DNA from: Anoxybacillus tengchongensis
GTDB taxonomy: Bacteria > Bacillota > Bacilli > Bacillales > Anoxybacillaceae
Direction of reading: 5' to 3'
Assembly: GCF_014201585.1 (NCBI RefSeq)
Contig: NZ_JACHES010000007.1
Location: 85,605 to 149,604 of the forward strand
DNA length: 64,000 nucleotides
Shown here: positions 52,906 to 61,792 of the stretch, piece after piece
Position numbering within the stretch: the first letter of the stretch is position 1
Layout: every line of letters begins with the position of its first letter
Position numbers and translations under genes: made by a program
The notes under the pieces: generated by a model
Databases searched by the model: none
The model's input: the letters and a program-made list of their open reading frames with translations, nothing else
What the model was told of the DNA's origin: nothing

Positions 52906-53226
52906 ATGGAACAAAAACGGTATAGTGAAATGAGCGAATGGGAATTAAAACAAGAGATCGCCACGTTAACTGAAAAAGCACGGAAAGCTGAACAAATGGG
53001 AATGGTGAACGAATACGCGGTATATGAACGAAAAATCGCGATGGCGAAAGCGTATTTGTTAAATCCAAATGATTTTCAACCAGGGGAATTTTATGAAATT
53101 GAAGGGGACCCGCAGTCGTTATTTAAACTTCAATATATGAACGGCGTTTTCGCATGGGGCTATCGTTTAAACGATCCAAACATAGAAGTCGCGCTACCGA
53201 TTTCGTTGTTAAAGAAAAGAGGTTGA
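52906..53226 (+). CDS. yfhH: YfhH (DUF1811) protein
   Basis: The 106-residue protein matches YfhH/DUF1811: KRYSEMSEWELKQEIATLTE, then a KAYLLNPNDFQPGEFYEIEG stretch and WGYRLNDP. ATG 52906 has GGGGAG close by; GTG 52897 is an alternative with no clear site. B. subtilis carries it in the same neighbourhood between recX and sspK. Function unknown. Confidence 0.88.
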   Translation: MEQKRYSEMSEWELKQEIATLTEKARKAEQMGMVNEYAVYERKIAMAKAYLLNPNDFQPGEFYEIEGDPQSLFKLQYMNGVFAWGYRLNDPNIEVALPISLLKKRG

Positions 53227-53247
53227 CACGCTTGTCAACCTCTTTTT
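53219..53247 (+). terminator. Terminator of yfhH
   Basis: GAGGTTGAC/GTCAACCTC (53219-53227 with 53234-53242) plus T5; the TGA lies inside the stem. Confidence 0.9.
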
Positions 53248-53251
53248 CATT

Positions 53252-53416
53252 TTAAATTTTCCGTTTGCTTACTTCAGAATGTAAAATCATTAAACTTTGC
53301 GATTGTTGTGTTTCACCGTTTACTTGCGCATGGGCGTGTTTCGGGTTTGCCCATGGTTGTGGAAAAGGATCGGAATAACGGTTATCATAAAATTTTTTAC
53401 GCCAATGTTTACCCAT
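53252..53416 (-). CDS. YpzG-like small protein
   Basis: A 54-residue frame from ATG 53416 with GAGGAGG upstream. FPQPWANPKHAHAQVNGETQ is the core of the YpzG/YfhI-type small proteins of spore formers. It lies downstream of sspK, separated by one base, so the two are co-transcribed. Function unknown; forespore expression is plausible from context. Confidence 0.7.
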   Translation of the reverse strand: MGKHWRKKFYDNRYSDPFPQPWANPKHAHAQVNGETQQSQSLMILHSEVSKRKI

Positions 53417-53417
53417 T

Positions 53418-53585
53418 TTATTCCTCCTCGATGTCGCCACGTTGACTTGATGCGTGCATTCGTTCTTGAGGGTGCGTATTAATTGTGCCGTTCGCACGTT
53501 TCGATGCGTATTCCGCTTTTGCGCGTGGCTCGCCTTCTAATTTTTCGTTGTTTTGATTCGGAAAGCCGCGTTCTTTATTGCTCAA
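53418..53585 (-). CDS. sspK: Small acid-soluble spore protein K
   Basis: A minor SASP of 55 residues. [20 protein letters not shown] followed by [20 protein letters not shown] matches B. subtilis SspK closely. The start is TTG 53585 with GGGGGAC upstream; earlier codons have no ribosome site. Minor SASPs are made in the forespore under SigG. The C-terminus (GDIEEE) is more acidic than in B. subtilis. Confidence 0.9.
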   Translation of the reverse strand: MSNKERGFPNQNNEKLEGEPRAKAEYASKRANGTINTHPQERMHASSQRGDIEEE

Positions 53586-53666
53586 TGTTAGTCCCCCTAG
53601 ACGTTCATTTCGTGCTTTCAAAGCACACGTATAGTATTTGTCGAGACGGATGACTTTACGCCTACT

Positions 53667-54644
53667 TTAGCTTGGAATAAGTTCTAGTTTTTTGCGCAAT
53701 TTTTTCTCACTAAAAATCCAACCTGTATATGAACTAACGATATTGAGGTTGCGATCAAGTTGTACGACCGCAACAAAAGGATAATAATCTTTGCTTCGAT
53801 ATCGTAAGTCAATGAAACGCACTTCATAATGATCGTCATATTCATGAATTTCCCAACGATATACGGGCGAAAATGACAAAAAGGCAGCTAAATTGTCATC
53901 TTGCTTTGCTTTTTCAATGACTTGGATATTTGGGATCGGACATTTTTCAAAAATGTCAAGTACATCGATTGCCCCGCTTTGTGCTCGCGCAACGTAAAAA
54001 TGGGTCGATGTCGTGACAGCTAAATGCCACTCGTTCCATTTTATTGTCGGTACGGTAATGATTTGTTCGACATCCGAGAACATTTGTTTTAATTTTTGTT
54101 TTATCGCTTGTTGTTGACGATAGCGAATGATATAGTAACCAATGAGCACGATGTAAACTGAAAGAAACGTATATCCTGCATGGTGTCCGCTCAGCCATAA
54201 TACAACACCAGCGACATGGATAATAAAAATAAATGGATCGAATGTGTTAATGATGCCGAGGGCAATCCATTTCTTTGAGAAAGGACGTAACGCTTGCGTA
54301 CCATACGAATTAAAAATGTCAACAAATACATGTAAACTAACGGCAATCCATGTCCAAAGCGCTACATGAAAAAAAGACGTGTCATACACATAAAAAAGAA
54401 CGACGCTAATGAGCAACGTCCAAACAAACAAGGCAGGGATAGAGTGAGTGATGCCACGATGGTTGCGAATATATTTGGCGTTATTTTTTAATTTTAAAAT
54501 CGTGTCGATATCAGGTGCTTGCGAGCCAACGAGCGTGCCGATGAGCACAGCGTGAGCAAGTGTCGGATCATGAGCGATTGTTGGATCTAGCGTAGCTAAT
54601 CCACCTAATGCAAACCCCATCAAAACGTGTGTACCAGTATCCAA
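53667..54644 (-). CDS. yfhP: YfhP, YdjM/DUF457-type membrane metal-dependent hydrolase
   Basis: The N-terminal 190 residues hold about five membrane helices with the YdjM motif (TGTHVLMGFALGGL, SQAPDIDTI, HRGITHS and VFVDIFNSYG). The C-terminal 130 residues are a soluble domain found in Bacillus YfhP. It lies divergent from mutY, as in B. subtilis, where YfhP affects cell-wide gene expression states. Length 325 is standard. Confidence 0.88.
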   Translation of the reverse strand: MDTGTHVLMGFALGGLATLDPTIAHDPTLAHAVLIGTLVGSQAPDIDTILKLKNNAKYIRNHRGITHSIPALFVWTLLISVVLFYVYDTSFFHVALWTWIAVSLHVFVDIFNSYGTQALRPFSKKWIALGIINTFDPFIFIIHVAGVVLWLSGHHAGYTFLSVYIVLIGYYIIRYRQQQAIKQKLKQMFSDVEQIITVPTIKWNEWHLAVTTSTHFYVARAQSGAIDVLDIFEKCPIPNIQVIEKAKQDDNLAAFLSFSPVYRWEIHEYDDHYEVRFIDLRYRSKDYYPFVAVVQLDRNLNIVSSYTGWIFSEKKLRKKLELIPS

Positions 54645-54705
54645 ATAAAAGGCCCCCTTTTTCCGATTGAACTTACTTTTAGTTTACCACCTTGGAGGAA
54701 TGAAC

Positions 54706-55788
54706 GTGAAAGAAAATTTACAACAAATATTGGCACATTTTCATATTGAGTTATTTCAGCACGATTTAATTCAGTGGTTTCAAGCGGAGAAACGTGATTT
54801 ACCGTGGCGTAAAGAAAAAGATCCATACAAAATATGGGTATCAGAAGTTATGCTGCAACAAACGCGTGTTGATACGGTCATCCCTTACTTTTATCAGTTT
54901 ATTGAAAAGTTCCCGACTTTAGACGCGTTAGCTGACGCGGAGGAAGAAGAAGTGTTAAAGGTGTGGGAGGGGCTCGGATATTACTCCCGTATTCGCCATT
55001 TACATGCAGCTGTAAAAGAAGTAAAAGAAAAGTACGGTGGACGTGTGCCAGCGTCTAAGGAACAATTTTCTTCATTAAAGGGCGTTGGACCATATACAAC
55101 TGGAGCGGTGTTAAGCATTGCTTACGATATTCCTGAGCCTGCGGTAGATGGAAATGTGATGCGAGTATTATCGCGTATTTTTTATATTACAGACGACATT
55201 GCGAAAGGGAGTACAAGAAAAAAGTTTGAACAAATTGTATCCCATATTATTGCACATGACAATCCGTCTGATTTTAATCAAGCGTTAATGGAACTTGGTG
55301 CACTTATTTGTACGCCGAAAAATCCAAGTTGTTTATTATGTCCCGTTCAACGCCACTGCCGCGCGTTTGCAGAAGGGGTAGAAAAACAGCTACCGATAAA
55401 AACGAAAGCGAAAGCGCCAAAGCACGTGGCCTTTCGTGCTGTCGTACTTGTTAACGAAGAAGGGCGTATACTAATTGAAAAGCGACCAAGTAGCGGATTA
55501 CTTGCTAATCTCTGGCAACTTCCAAATGACGAACACGCTCCGACATTGAATGAACAGGAATTTATAAAAGAAATAAGTGAACGATACCATGTTTTAATCC
55601 GCTCGATGGAACGAATCGATACATTCGAGCATGTATTTTCCCATATCGTCTGGCATATTGAAGCATATAAAGCAAAGGCACTTCAATTGCAGATCGATAG
55701 GAAAACGACCAAATGGGTAACAGCCGATGAACTAAAACAGTATGCCTTTCCAGTCATATATCAAAAAATATGGCAAGCGTATGAGTAA
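54706..55788 (+). CDS. mutY: Adenine DNA glycosylase MutY
   Basis: MutY removes A paired with 8-oxoguanine. The HhH-GPD domain has catalytic Glu47 in WVSEVMLQQTRVDTV and Asp in AVDGNVMRVLSR. The [4Fe-4S] loop is CTPKNPSCLLCPVQRHC. A NUDIX-like recognition domain occupies residues about 235-360. GTG 54706 has GGAGG seven bases upstream; ATG 54700 is too close to that site. It is divergent from yfhP and convergent with yfhS. Confidence 0.95.
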   Translation: MKENLQQILAHFHIELFQHDLIQWFQAEKRDLPWRKEKDPYKIWVSEVMLQQTRVDTVIPYFYQFIEKFPTLDALADAEEEEVLKVWEGLGYYSRIRHLHAAVKEVKEKYGGRVPASKEQFSSLKGVGPYTTGAVLSIAYDIPEPAVDGNVMRVLSRIFYITDDIAKGSTRKKFEQIVSHIIAHDNPSDFNQALMELGALICTPKNPSCLLCPVQRHCRAFAEGVEKQLPIKTKAKAPKHVAFRAVVLVNEEGRILIEKRPSSGLLANLWQLPNDEHAPTLNEQEFIKEISERYHVLIRSMERIDTFEHVFSHIVWHIEAYKAKALQLQIDRKTTKWVTADELKQYAFPVIYQKIWQAYE

Positions 55789-55807
55789 AGGCGTTTGCCT
55801 TTACTCA
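55781..55807. terminator. Bidirectional hairpin between mutY and yfhS
   Basis: The 12-bp perfect stem ATGAGTAAAGGC/GCCTTTACTCAT (55781-55792 with 55796-55807 region) holds both stop codons. T runs are short on each side. Confidence 0.65.
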
Positions 55808-56025
55808 TAAAATATGCGTGTTCCATTTGTATATGTGGCTTCGTTTCGCTGTAAACCGCCTCTTGCTTCAATTTCTTCAATAATTTCACGATGCATCGTT
55901 TGTCCTTCGGCATTTAAATACGGCGTTACTTGTTGAAGGGCATGATGAAAAAATGCTAACTCGCTATCTTTCCACTCCTGTTTTGAAATCATTTGCAAAG
56001 CTGCTAAATCGCGGCCAATATACAT
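55801..56025 (-). CDS. yfhS: YfhS family small protein
   Basis: A 74-residue protein beginning MYIGRDLAALQMISKQEWKD with YLNAEGQTMHREIIEEIEAR next, as in B. subtilis YfhS. ATG 56025 follows GAGGTG; the longer frame is unsupported. It is encoded between mutY and sspE in both organisms. Function unknown. Confidence 0.85.
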   Translation of the reverse strand: MYIGRDLAALQMISKQEWKDSELAFFHHALQQVTPYLNAEGQTMHREIIEEIEARGGLQRNEATYTNGTRIFYE

Positions 56026-56127
56026 TATTCTCACCTCTTTATGTAGTGTAGGAAGCAAAACAAAAATTATTCATATGGATATTTTTTGAGCGAATGATAC
56101 AAAGTAATAAGCGTGGAGGTGAGTATC

Positions 56128-56277
56128 GTGAAACCAAACAAAACAGCAGCAGGAACAAATATTCAACATGTTAAACAACAAAATGCTGGCCAGTATGGAA
56201 CAGAGTTTTCAACTGAAACAGATGTTCAACATGTTAAACAACAAAACGCAAAATCAGAAGCAAAGAAAAATCAATAA
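56128..56277 (+). CDS. sspE: Gamma-type small acid-soluble spore protein
   Basis: A 49-residue protein read from GTG 56128 with GGAGGTGA upstream. It has two copies of the gamma-SASP repeat, [11 protein letters not shown] and [11 protein letters not shown], with the GPR-protease-type site YGTEFSTET between them. Gamma SASP is an amino-acid store degraded at germination. It contains no Leu, Ile-poor and no Trp or Cys, as typical. B. subtilis SspE has 84 residues; this is a short version with fewer repeats. Forespore (SigG) expression is expected. Confidence 0.92.
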   Translation: MKPNKTAAGTNIQHVKQQNAGQYGTEFSTETDVQHVKQQNAKSEAKKNQ

Positions 56278-56283
56278 CGCGCA

Positions 56284-56316
56284 AAGGGCATCGGTTTTCG
56301 TCCGATGCTCTTTTTC
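56284..56316 (+). terminator. Terminator of sspE
   Basis: GGGCATCGG pairs with CCGATGCTC (56286-56294 with 56302-56310), followed by T5. Confidence 0.88.
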
Positions 56317-56376
56317 TTCCTCGCTTATTAACGTTATAATAGAGGAAAAAGCGTCGAATGAAAGTAGGGAATATGT

Positions 56377-56907
56377 ATGGATTATCCACAGACAGGGGCG
56401 ATCATTCAAATTCATAGTTATAAACATGATGGTCATATCCATCGTGCATGGAAAGAAACAGTCGTTTTAAAAGGAAGCGAAGATGAAGTGATCGGTGGCA
56501 ACGATCGTACACTTGTGACAGAATCAGATGGGAGAACGTGGGTGACGCGTGAGCCGGCCATTTGTTTTTTTTATGCAGAACATTGGTTTAACATTATTGC
56601 CATGATTCGTCCAGAAGGTGTGTATTACTATTGCAATATGAGCTCGCCTTACGTTTGGGATGGGGAAGCGCTGAAATATATTGATTATGATTTAGACATT
56701 AAAGTATTTCCGAACGGTCAATATGAAATATTAGATCGTGATGAATATGAACGACATCGCAAACAAATGGGCTACCCTGAAATTATTGATAAAATTTTAA
56801 AAAATAATATTCAAAAATTAGTTCAATGGATTACAGAAAAAAAGGGACCGTTTGCTCCCGAAGTGGTCGAACATTGGTATAAAAAGTTTATTATGTATGG
56901 AAAGTGA
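56377..56907 (+). CDS. ntdP: Nucleoside tri/diphosphatase NtdP (YgaC, DUF402)
   Basis: The DUF402 protein of 176 residues matches Staphylococcus NtdP/B. subtilis Yga[21 protein letters not shown], the metal-site region [28 protein letters not shown] and [15 protein letters not shown]. It hydrolyses nucleoside tri- and diphosphates. ATG 56377 has AGTAGGGAA upstream. The position after sspE agrees with B. subtilis. Confidence 0.92.
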   Translation: MDYPQTGAIIQIHSYKHDGHIHRAWKETVVLKGSEDEVIGGNDRTLVTESDGRTWVTREPAICFFYAEHWFNIIAMIRPEGVYYYCNMSSPYVWDGEALKYIDYDLDIKVFPNGQYEILDRDEYERHRKQMGYPEIIDKILKNNIQKLVQWITEKKGPFAPEVVEHWYKKFIMYGK

Positions 56908-56930
56908 AAACGATACATATATTTGTTAAA

Positions 56931-56970
56931 AACGACGGTTACTCGTTTACAGCCGTTGTTTTTTATTTTT
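56931..56970 (+). terminator. Terminator of ntdP
   Basis: AACGACGG/CCGTTGTT (56931-56938 with 56953-56960, one wobble) is followed by a long T tract. Confidence 0.85.
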
Positions 56971-56985
56971 TTTCAACAATGATGA

Positions 56986-57082
56986 AATTTTTTGAATTTT
57001 TTATTGTATTTTTTTAATATTCATGTAATAATTTGAAACGTATATAAAAAGTTATTTTAAAAATATAAATTTTCTGTATATA
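56986..57082 (+). promoter_or_regulatory. Promoter region of the peptide ABC operon with two CodY-like motifs
   Basis: Two motifs each match 12 of 15 positions of the CodY consensus AATTTTCWGAAAATT: 56986-57000 and 57068-57082. The second lies just before the ribosome site. Candidate promoter elements (TTGTAT, TAATAA) lie between them. In B. subtilis, peptide uptake operons are CodY targets. The region is very AT-rich, so chance matches are possible. Confidence 0.4.
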
Positions 57083-57097
57083 AAAGGAGGGGCTTCT

Positions 57098-58111
57098 GTG
57101 GGGGACGAGGCCATTTTACGAGTCCGAAATTTAAGAACGTGCTTTTTCACAGACGAAGGGGAAGTTCCTGCGGTTGATGGAGTGGACTTTTACATAAATA
57201 AAGGTGAAATTTTAGGTATTGTTGGCGAATCGGGCTGTGGAAAGAGTGTGACATCGCTTTCTATTATGGGATTGTTGCCGAAAGGAATTGGGAAAATTAC
57301 AGATGGAGAAATATGGTTTAAAGATGAAAATATTGTGCGAGCATCGGAAAAAAGGATGAAAGAAATACGTGGAAATGAAATTGCGATGATTTTCCAAGAG
57401 CCGATGACGTCATTAAACCCGCTTTTTACCATTGGCAATCAAATGATTGAAGCGATTCGCATTCATCAAAAAATAAGCAAGGCAGAAGCGCGGAAGCGAG
57501 CCATTGATATGTTGAAACTTGTTGGTTTACCTCGTGCCGAAGAGATGATTGATGAATATCCACATCAACTATCTGGAGGCATGCGGCAGCGCGTCATGAT
57601 TGCGATGGCCATGGTATGCAACCCGTCTTTATTAATTGCCGACGAGCCAACGACCGCTTTAGATGTGACGATTCAAGCGCAAATTTTACATTTGATGAAG
57701 CAGTTAAACGAACAATTCGGCACAGCAATTATGATGATTACGCACGACTTAGGCGTTGTTGCAGAAATGTGCCATCGCGTCGTTGTGATGTATGCGGGAA
57801 AAATTATTGAAGAAGGAGACGTTCAAACAATTTTTCGCCATCCAAAACATCCGTATACAATTGGGCTTATTCGTTCCGTTCCAGATATTCGGGAAAGAAA
57901 AGCACGTTTATATTCTATTCCGGGAAGCGTGCCCAAACCGGGTTCTATTAAACACGGTTGTCGTTTTGCGGCAAGATGTGAACAAGCATTCGAGCGATGT
58001 TTTTCCGAAAATCCTGATTTATACGAAGTAGAACAAGGACATCGTGCGCGTTGCTTTTTGTATGCAAAGGAGGAACATACGATCCATGAACGAACCGTTA
58101 CTACAAGTTAA
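57098..58111 (+). CDS. Peptide ABC transporter ATP-binding protein (OppD/AppD type)
   Basis: An ABC ATPase of 337 residues. Walker A is GESGCGKS, signature LSGGMRQRV, Walker [14 protein letters not shown] and H-loop THDLG. The C-terminal oligopeptide-type extension has [14 protein letters not shown], a Cys motif found in OppD/DppD. GTG 57098 follows AAAGGAGGGG. It is the first gene of a five-gene importer (two ATPases, binding protein, two permeases). Confidence 0.93.
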   Translation: MGDEAILRVRNLRTCFFTDEGEVPAVDGVDFYINKGEILGIVGESGCGKSVTSLSIMGLLPKGIGKITDGEIWFKDENIVRASEKRMKEIRGNEIAMIFQEPMTSLNPLFTIGNQMIEAIRIHQKISKAEARKRAIDMLKLVGLPRAEEMIDEYPHQLSGGMRQRVMIAMAMVCNPSLLIADEPTTALDVTIQAQILHLMKQLNEQFGTAIMMITHDLGVVAEMCHRVVVMYAGKIIEEGDVQTIFRHPKHPYTIGLIRSVPDIRERKARLYSIPGSVPKPGSIKHGCRFAARCEQAFERCFSENPDLYEVEQGHRARCFLYAKEEHTIHERTVTTS

Positions 58112-59054
58112 AGGACTAAAAAAATATTTTCCGATTATGGCAGGTTTGTTTAATAAACAAATCGGTCAAGTGAAAGCGGTTGATGACTTATCGTTTTCTG
58201 TTTACAGAGGGGAAACGTTAGGCATCGTCGGAGAGAGTGGCTGTGGAAAATCAACGACAGGACGAATGCTTTTGCGGCTCATTGAACCGACAGAAGGATC
58301 TATTGTATTTGAAAATGAAGAAGTGACGAAGCTATCCCCACAACAATTAAGAAAAGTACGCCGCGATATGCAAATGATTTTTCAAGATCCATTTGCATCG
58401 CTTAATCCGCGCCATACAGTCGAAAAAATTTTAGAAGAACCGCTCATTGTTCATGGAATCGGTTCAAAAGAAGAGCGGCGAAAAAAAGTGCGTGAGATGT
58501 TAGAAGTCGTCGGATTAAGTAGCTATCATGCCAAACGTTATCCGCACCAATTTAGCGGAGGGCAACGGCAACGCATCGGCATCGCTCGCGCATTGATGAC
58601 GAAACCGAAGCTCATTATTGCGGATGAGCCTGTTTCAGCACTTGATGTGTCTATTCAAGCCCAAGTGCTGAATTTGCTAGAAGACTTACAAAAAGAGTTT
58701 GGTTTGACATATATTTTTATCGCTCATGACCTTGGTGTTGTTCGCCATATTAGCGATCGCGTTGGCGTCATGTATTTAGGGCGGATGGTCGAGCTGGCTA
58801 ACAGCGAGGATGTATACCGCAATCCGAAACACCCATACACCCAAGCATTGCTTGAAGCCGTTCCGATTCCAGATCCAGAATATAAAAAAGAAAAGCAACT
58901 GCTTAGCGGAGATTTACCGAGTCCATCGAATCCGCCAGCAGGATGCGCTTTTCATACACGATGTCAAGCATGTATGGATATTTGTAAAACGACAAAACCA
59001 GCATGGAAAGAAGTTGAACAAGGGCATTACGTCGCTTGCCATCTTTATACATAA
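58086..59054 (+). CDS. Peptide ABC transporter ATP-binding protein (OppF/AppF type)
   Basis: The second ATPase (322 residues). Walker [13 protein letters not shown], signature FSGGQRQRIGIARAL, Walker B LIIADEPVSALDV, and the C-terminal oligopeptide domain with CAFHTRCQACMDIC. ATG 58086 lies inside the end of the upstream gene (26-bp overlap) with GGAGG about 12 bases before it, so the two ATPases are translationally linked. Confidence 0.94.
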   Translation: MNEPLLQVKGLKKYFPIMAGLFNKQIGQVKAVDDLSFSVYRGETLGIVGESGCGKSTTGRMLLRLIEPTEGSIVFENEEVTKLSPQQLRKVRRDMQMIFQDPFASLNPRHTVEKILEEPLIVHGIGSKEERRKKVREMLEVVGLSSYHAKRYPHQFSGGQRQRIGIARALMTKPKLIIADEPVSALDVSIQAQVLNLLEDLQKEFGLTYIFIAHDLGVVRHISDRVGVMYLGRMVELANSEDVYRNPKHPYTQALLEAVPIPDPEYKKEKQLLSGDLPSPSNPPAGCAFHTRCQACMDICKTTKPAWKEVEQGHYVACHLYT

Positions 59055-59101
59055 GGATGGCTAAGTGATGAAATATATTATTTCACTAAGGGGGAAAAGA
59101 A

Positions 59102-60706
59102 ATGAAGAAAAAGTGGTTATTAACCATGCTCACGTTTCTTCTTGTGGCAGCGACTGCGCTTGCAGGTTGCGGCAAGTCGGAACAAACAGGTGGAGAAAAA
59201 ACAGAAGAAGCTGAAAAGCAAACGACACTCGTCTATGGACGCGGTGGCGACTCTGTTGGGTTAGACCCAGCGACAGTAACAGATGGTGAATCGTTTAAAG
59301 TCACGAAAAATATTTTTGACACATTGTTAGATTACAATGATGGCGACACGTCGATTCAACCAGCATTAGCAGAAAAATGGGAAGTTTCCCCAGATGGACT
59401 CACCTATACGTTTACGCTTCGTAAAGGTGTGAAATTCCATGACGGAACAGATTTTAACGCGGAAGCTGTTGTATTTAACTTTGAGCGTTGGGCAAACGGT
59501 AATGCGGATACGTTCCCATACTACGGCTCCATGTTTGGTGGATACAAAAATGATGAAGGACATGTTATTAAAGAAGTAAAAGCGTTAGATGAGCATACTG
59601 TACAGTTTGTTTTAAAACGTCCGCAAGCTCCATTCTTAAAAAATCTTGCGATGGTACCGTTTGCGATTGCTAGCCCTGAAGCAATTAAAAAATATGGCGA
59701 TAAATTTGGTGAAAATCCTGTCGGGACAGGTCCATTCGTCTTTAAAGAGTGGAAGCGCAATGAGCGTATCGTGCTTGAGAAAAATAAAGAATATTGGTTA
59801 GAAGGGCATCCAAAACTTGATAAATTAATTTTCGTATCGATTCCAGATAACTCTGCTCGTTTGAATGCATTGTTAAAAGGCGAGATTGATATTATGGAAG
59901 ATTTGAATCCTTCTGATTTAGCGCAAGTAGAAGGAAATAAAGATTTCCAAGTGTTTAAACGTCCTTCGATGAACGTCGGCTATGTTGGATTAACGGTTAC
60001 ACGTGGTCCGTTAGGCAATAAACTTGTTCGTCAAGCATTGAATCATGCAGTAGATAAACAGGCGATCATTGATGCGTTTTATGCGGGTCAAGCACAACCT
60101 GCGAAAAACCCATTGCCACCAAGTATTCCTGGCTATAACGATGCGATTCAAGATTATCCGTATGATTTAGAAAAAGCGAAACAATTACTTGCAGAAGCTG
60201 GCTATCCAAACGGATTTGAAATGGAATTATGGGCTATGCCTGTTCCGCGTCCATACATGCCAGATGGACAAAAAGTAGCGGAAGCATTACAAGCAAGCTT
60301 CGCAAAAATTGGTGTGAAAGCAAAAATCGTAACATATGAATGGGCAACATACTTAGATAAAGTAGCAAAAGGAGAAGCAGATGCGTTCTTGCTTGGTTGG
60401 ACAGGTGATAACGGTGACGCTGACAACTTCTTATATGCGCTACTTGATAAAGACAGCATCGGTAGCAACAACTACACGTACTATTCGAACGATGAGTTGC
60501 ACAACATTTTAATCGAAGCGCAAACAGTTAGCGATGAAAACAAACGTAACGAATTGTACAAAAAAGCGCAAGAAATTATTAAAGAAGACGCACCATGGAT
60601 TCCGCTTGTACACTCAACACCATTGTTAGCAGGGAAAGCAAACATTGAAGGATTTAATCCGCATCCGACAGGAACGGATAAATTTACAAAAGTACAGTTT
60701 AAATAA
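59102..60706 (+). CDS. Peptide-binding lipoprotein (family 5)
   Basis: An extracellular solute-binding protein of 534 residues. The lipobox is LAGC (Cys about residue 22) after a signal peptide. The family-5 signature is in the N-terminal half (ALAEKWEVSPDGLTYTFTLR, then GVKFHDGTDFNAEAVVFNFE). Family members bind di- or oligopeptides, nickel or heme; the operon type favours peptides. ATG 59102 follows AGGGGG. Confidence 0.93.
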   Translation: MKKKWLLTMLTFLLVAATALAGCGKSEQTGGEKTEEAEKQTTLVYGRGGDSVGLDPATVTDGESFKVTKNIFDTLLDYNDGDTSIQPALAEKWEVSPDGLTYTFTLRKGVKFHDGTDFNAEAVVFNFERWANGNADTFPYYGSMFGGYKNDEGHVIKEVKALDEHTVQFVLKRPQAPFLKNLAMVPFAIASPEAIKKYGDKFGENPVGTGPFVFKEWKRNERIVLEKNKEYWLEGHPKLDKLIFVSIPDNSARLNALLKGEIDIMEDLNPSDLAQVEGNKDFQVFKRPSMNVGYVGLTVTRGPLGNKLVRQALNHAVDKQAIIDAFYAGQAQPAKNPLPPSIPGYNDAIQDYPYDLEKAKQLLAEAGYPNGFEMELWAMPVPRPYMPDGQKVAEALQASFAKIGVKAKIVTYEWATYLDKVAKGEADAFLLGWTGDNGDADNFLYALLDKDSIGSNNYTYYSNDELHNILIEAQTVSDENKRNELYKKAQEIIKEDAPWIPLVHSTPLLAGKANIEGFNPHPTGTDKFTKVQFK

Positions 60707-60718
60707 CATTTGTGTTGA

Positions 60719-60741
60719 GGGAGGGGAGGGAATCCTCTCCC
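60719..60741 (+). promoter_or_regulatory. Intercistronic stem-loop after the binding-protein gene
   Basis: GGGAGGGGA (60719-60727) pairs with TCCTCTCCC (60733-60741), nine pairs with one wobble, loop GGGAA. Only three T follow. It may protect or partly terminate the mRNA, so that more binding protein is made than permease. Confidence 0.6.
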
Positions 60742-60771
60742 TTTCCATCATGTAAGAAAGGAGTGAAACGT

Positions 60772-61776
60772 ATGTTTTCATATACGATCAAACGCATGTT
60801 AACAGTCATTCCCGTTTTGCTTGGCATGTCGCTCGTTGTGTTTTTTATGATTCGCGCCATTCCAGGAAATCCAGCTCAAGTCATTTTAGGACAAAAGGCA
60901 ACGAAAGAAGCTGTTGAAGCATTAACGCATAAACTTGGATTAGATCAGCCATGGTACATTCAATATATCAAATATGTTGGCGGATTATTAAAAGGAGATT
61001 TAGGGGAATCGCTTCGTACAGGTGTGGCCGTCTCGCAAGAAATTTGGCCATATTTAGCGGCGACATTAGAATTATCTCTTGCGGCCATGTTGATTGCTGT
61101 TGTCATCGGTGTAAATGCAGGTATTATTAGTGCATGGTTTCAAAACTCTTGGTTTGACTATGTGGCGATGGTCTTGGCTTTAGTTGGCGTTTCGATGCCT
61201 ATTTTTTGGCTAGGGTTGATGGAACAATGGATTTTTGCGATTAACTTAGATTGGTTTCCGACATCTGGACGTGAAGATGTTCGTAATCCAATTGACCCAA
61301 TTACCCACTTATATGTGCTTGACACGTTAATTCAAGGAAATACAGATCAGTTTGTTCAAACGTTGCAACATTTAGTGCTTCCGAGCGTGGCTTTAGCAAC
61401 AATTCCAATGGCAATTATTGCCCGCATGACTCGCTCGAGCATGCTTGAAGTGATGAAATCAGATTACATTCGTACAGCACGTGCGAAAGGATTAAGCATG
61501 TTTTGGGTGGTGTACAAGCATTCGTTAAAAAATGCAATTATTCCGGTGTTGACAGTTATCGGTTTGCAAATGGGCTTGTTACTTGGTGGTGCAATTTTAA
61601 CAGAAACGATTTTCAGCTGGCCGGGAATTGGTCGTTATATTTATGAAGCGATCGGCTATCGCGATTATCCTGTTATTCAATCTGGTATTTTAATTGTTGC
61701 GATGATTTTTATTTTCATTAACTTAATTGTTGACTTGTTATATGCTGCGATTGATCCGCGCATTAAATATAACTAA
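60772..61776 (+). CDS. Peptide ABC transporter permease (OppB/DppB type)
   Basis: An inner-membrane permease of 334 residues with six helices. The loop motif for ATPase docking reads RTARAKGLSMFWVVYKHSL. ATG 60772 follows AAAGGAG; the upstream frame reads through the stem-loop and is not used. The C-terminal DLLYAAIDPRIKY is typical of DppB/AppB. Confidence 0.94.
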   Translation: MFSYTIKRMLTVIPVLLGMSLVVFFMIRAIPGNPAQVILGQKATKEAVEALTHKLGLDQPWYIQYIKYVGGLLKGDLGESLRTGVAVSQEIWPYLAATLELSLAAMLIAVVIGVNAGIISAWFQNSWFDYVAMVLALVGVSMPIFWLGLMEQWIFAINLDWFPTSGREDVRNPIDPITHLYVLDTLIQGNTDQFVQTLQHLVLPSVALATIPMAIIARMTRSSMLEVMKSDYIRTARAKGLSMFWVVYKHSLKNAIIPVLTVIGLQMGLLLGGAILTETIFSWPGIGRYIYEAIGYRDYPVIQSGILIVAMIFIFINLIVDLLYAAIDPRIKYN

Positions 61777-61792
61777 AAAGGAGGGGAGCGCA

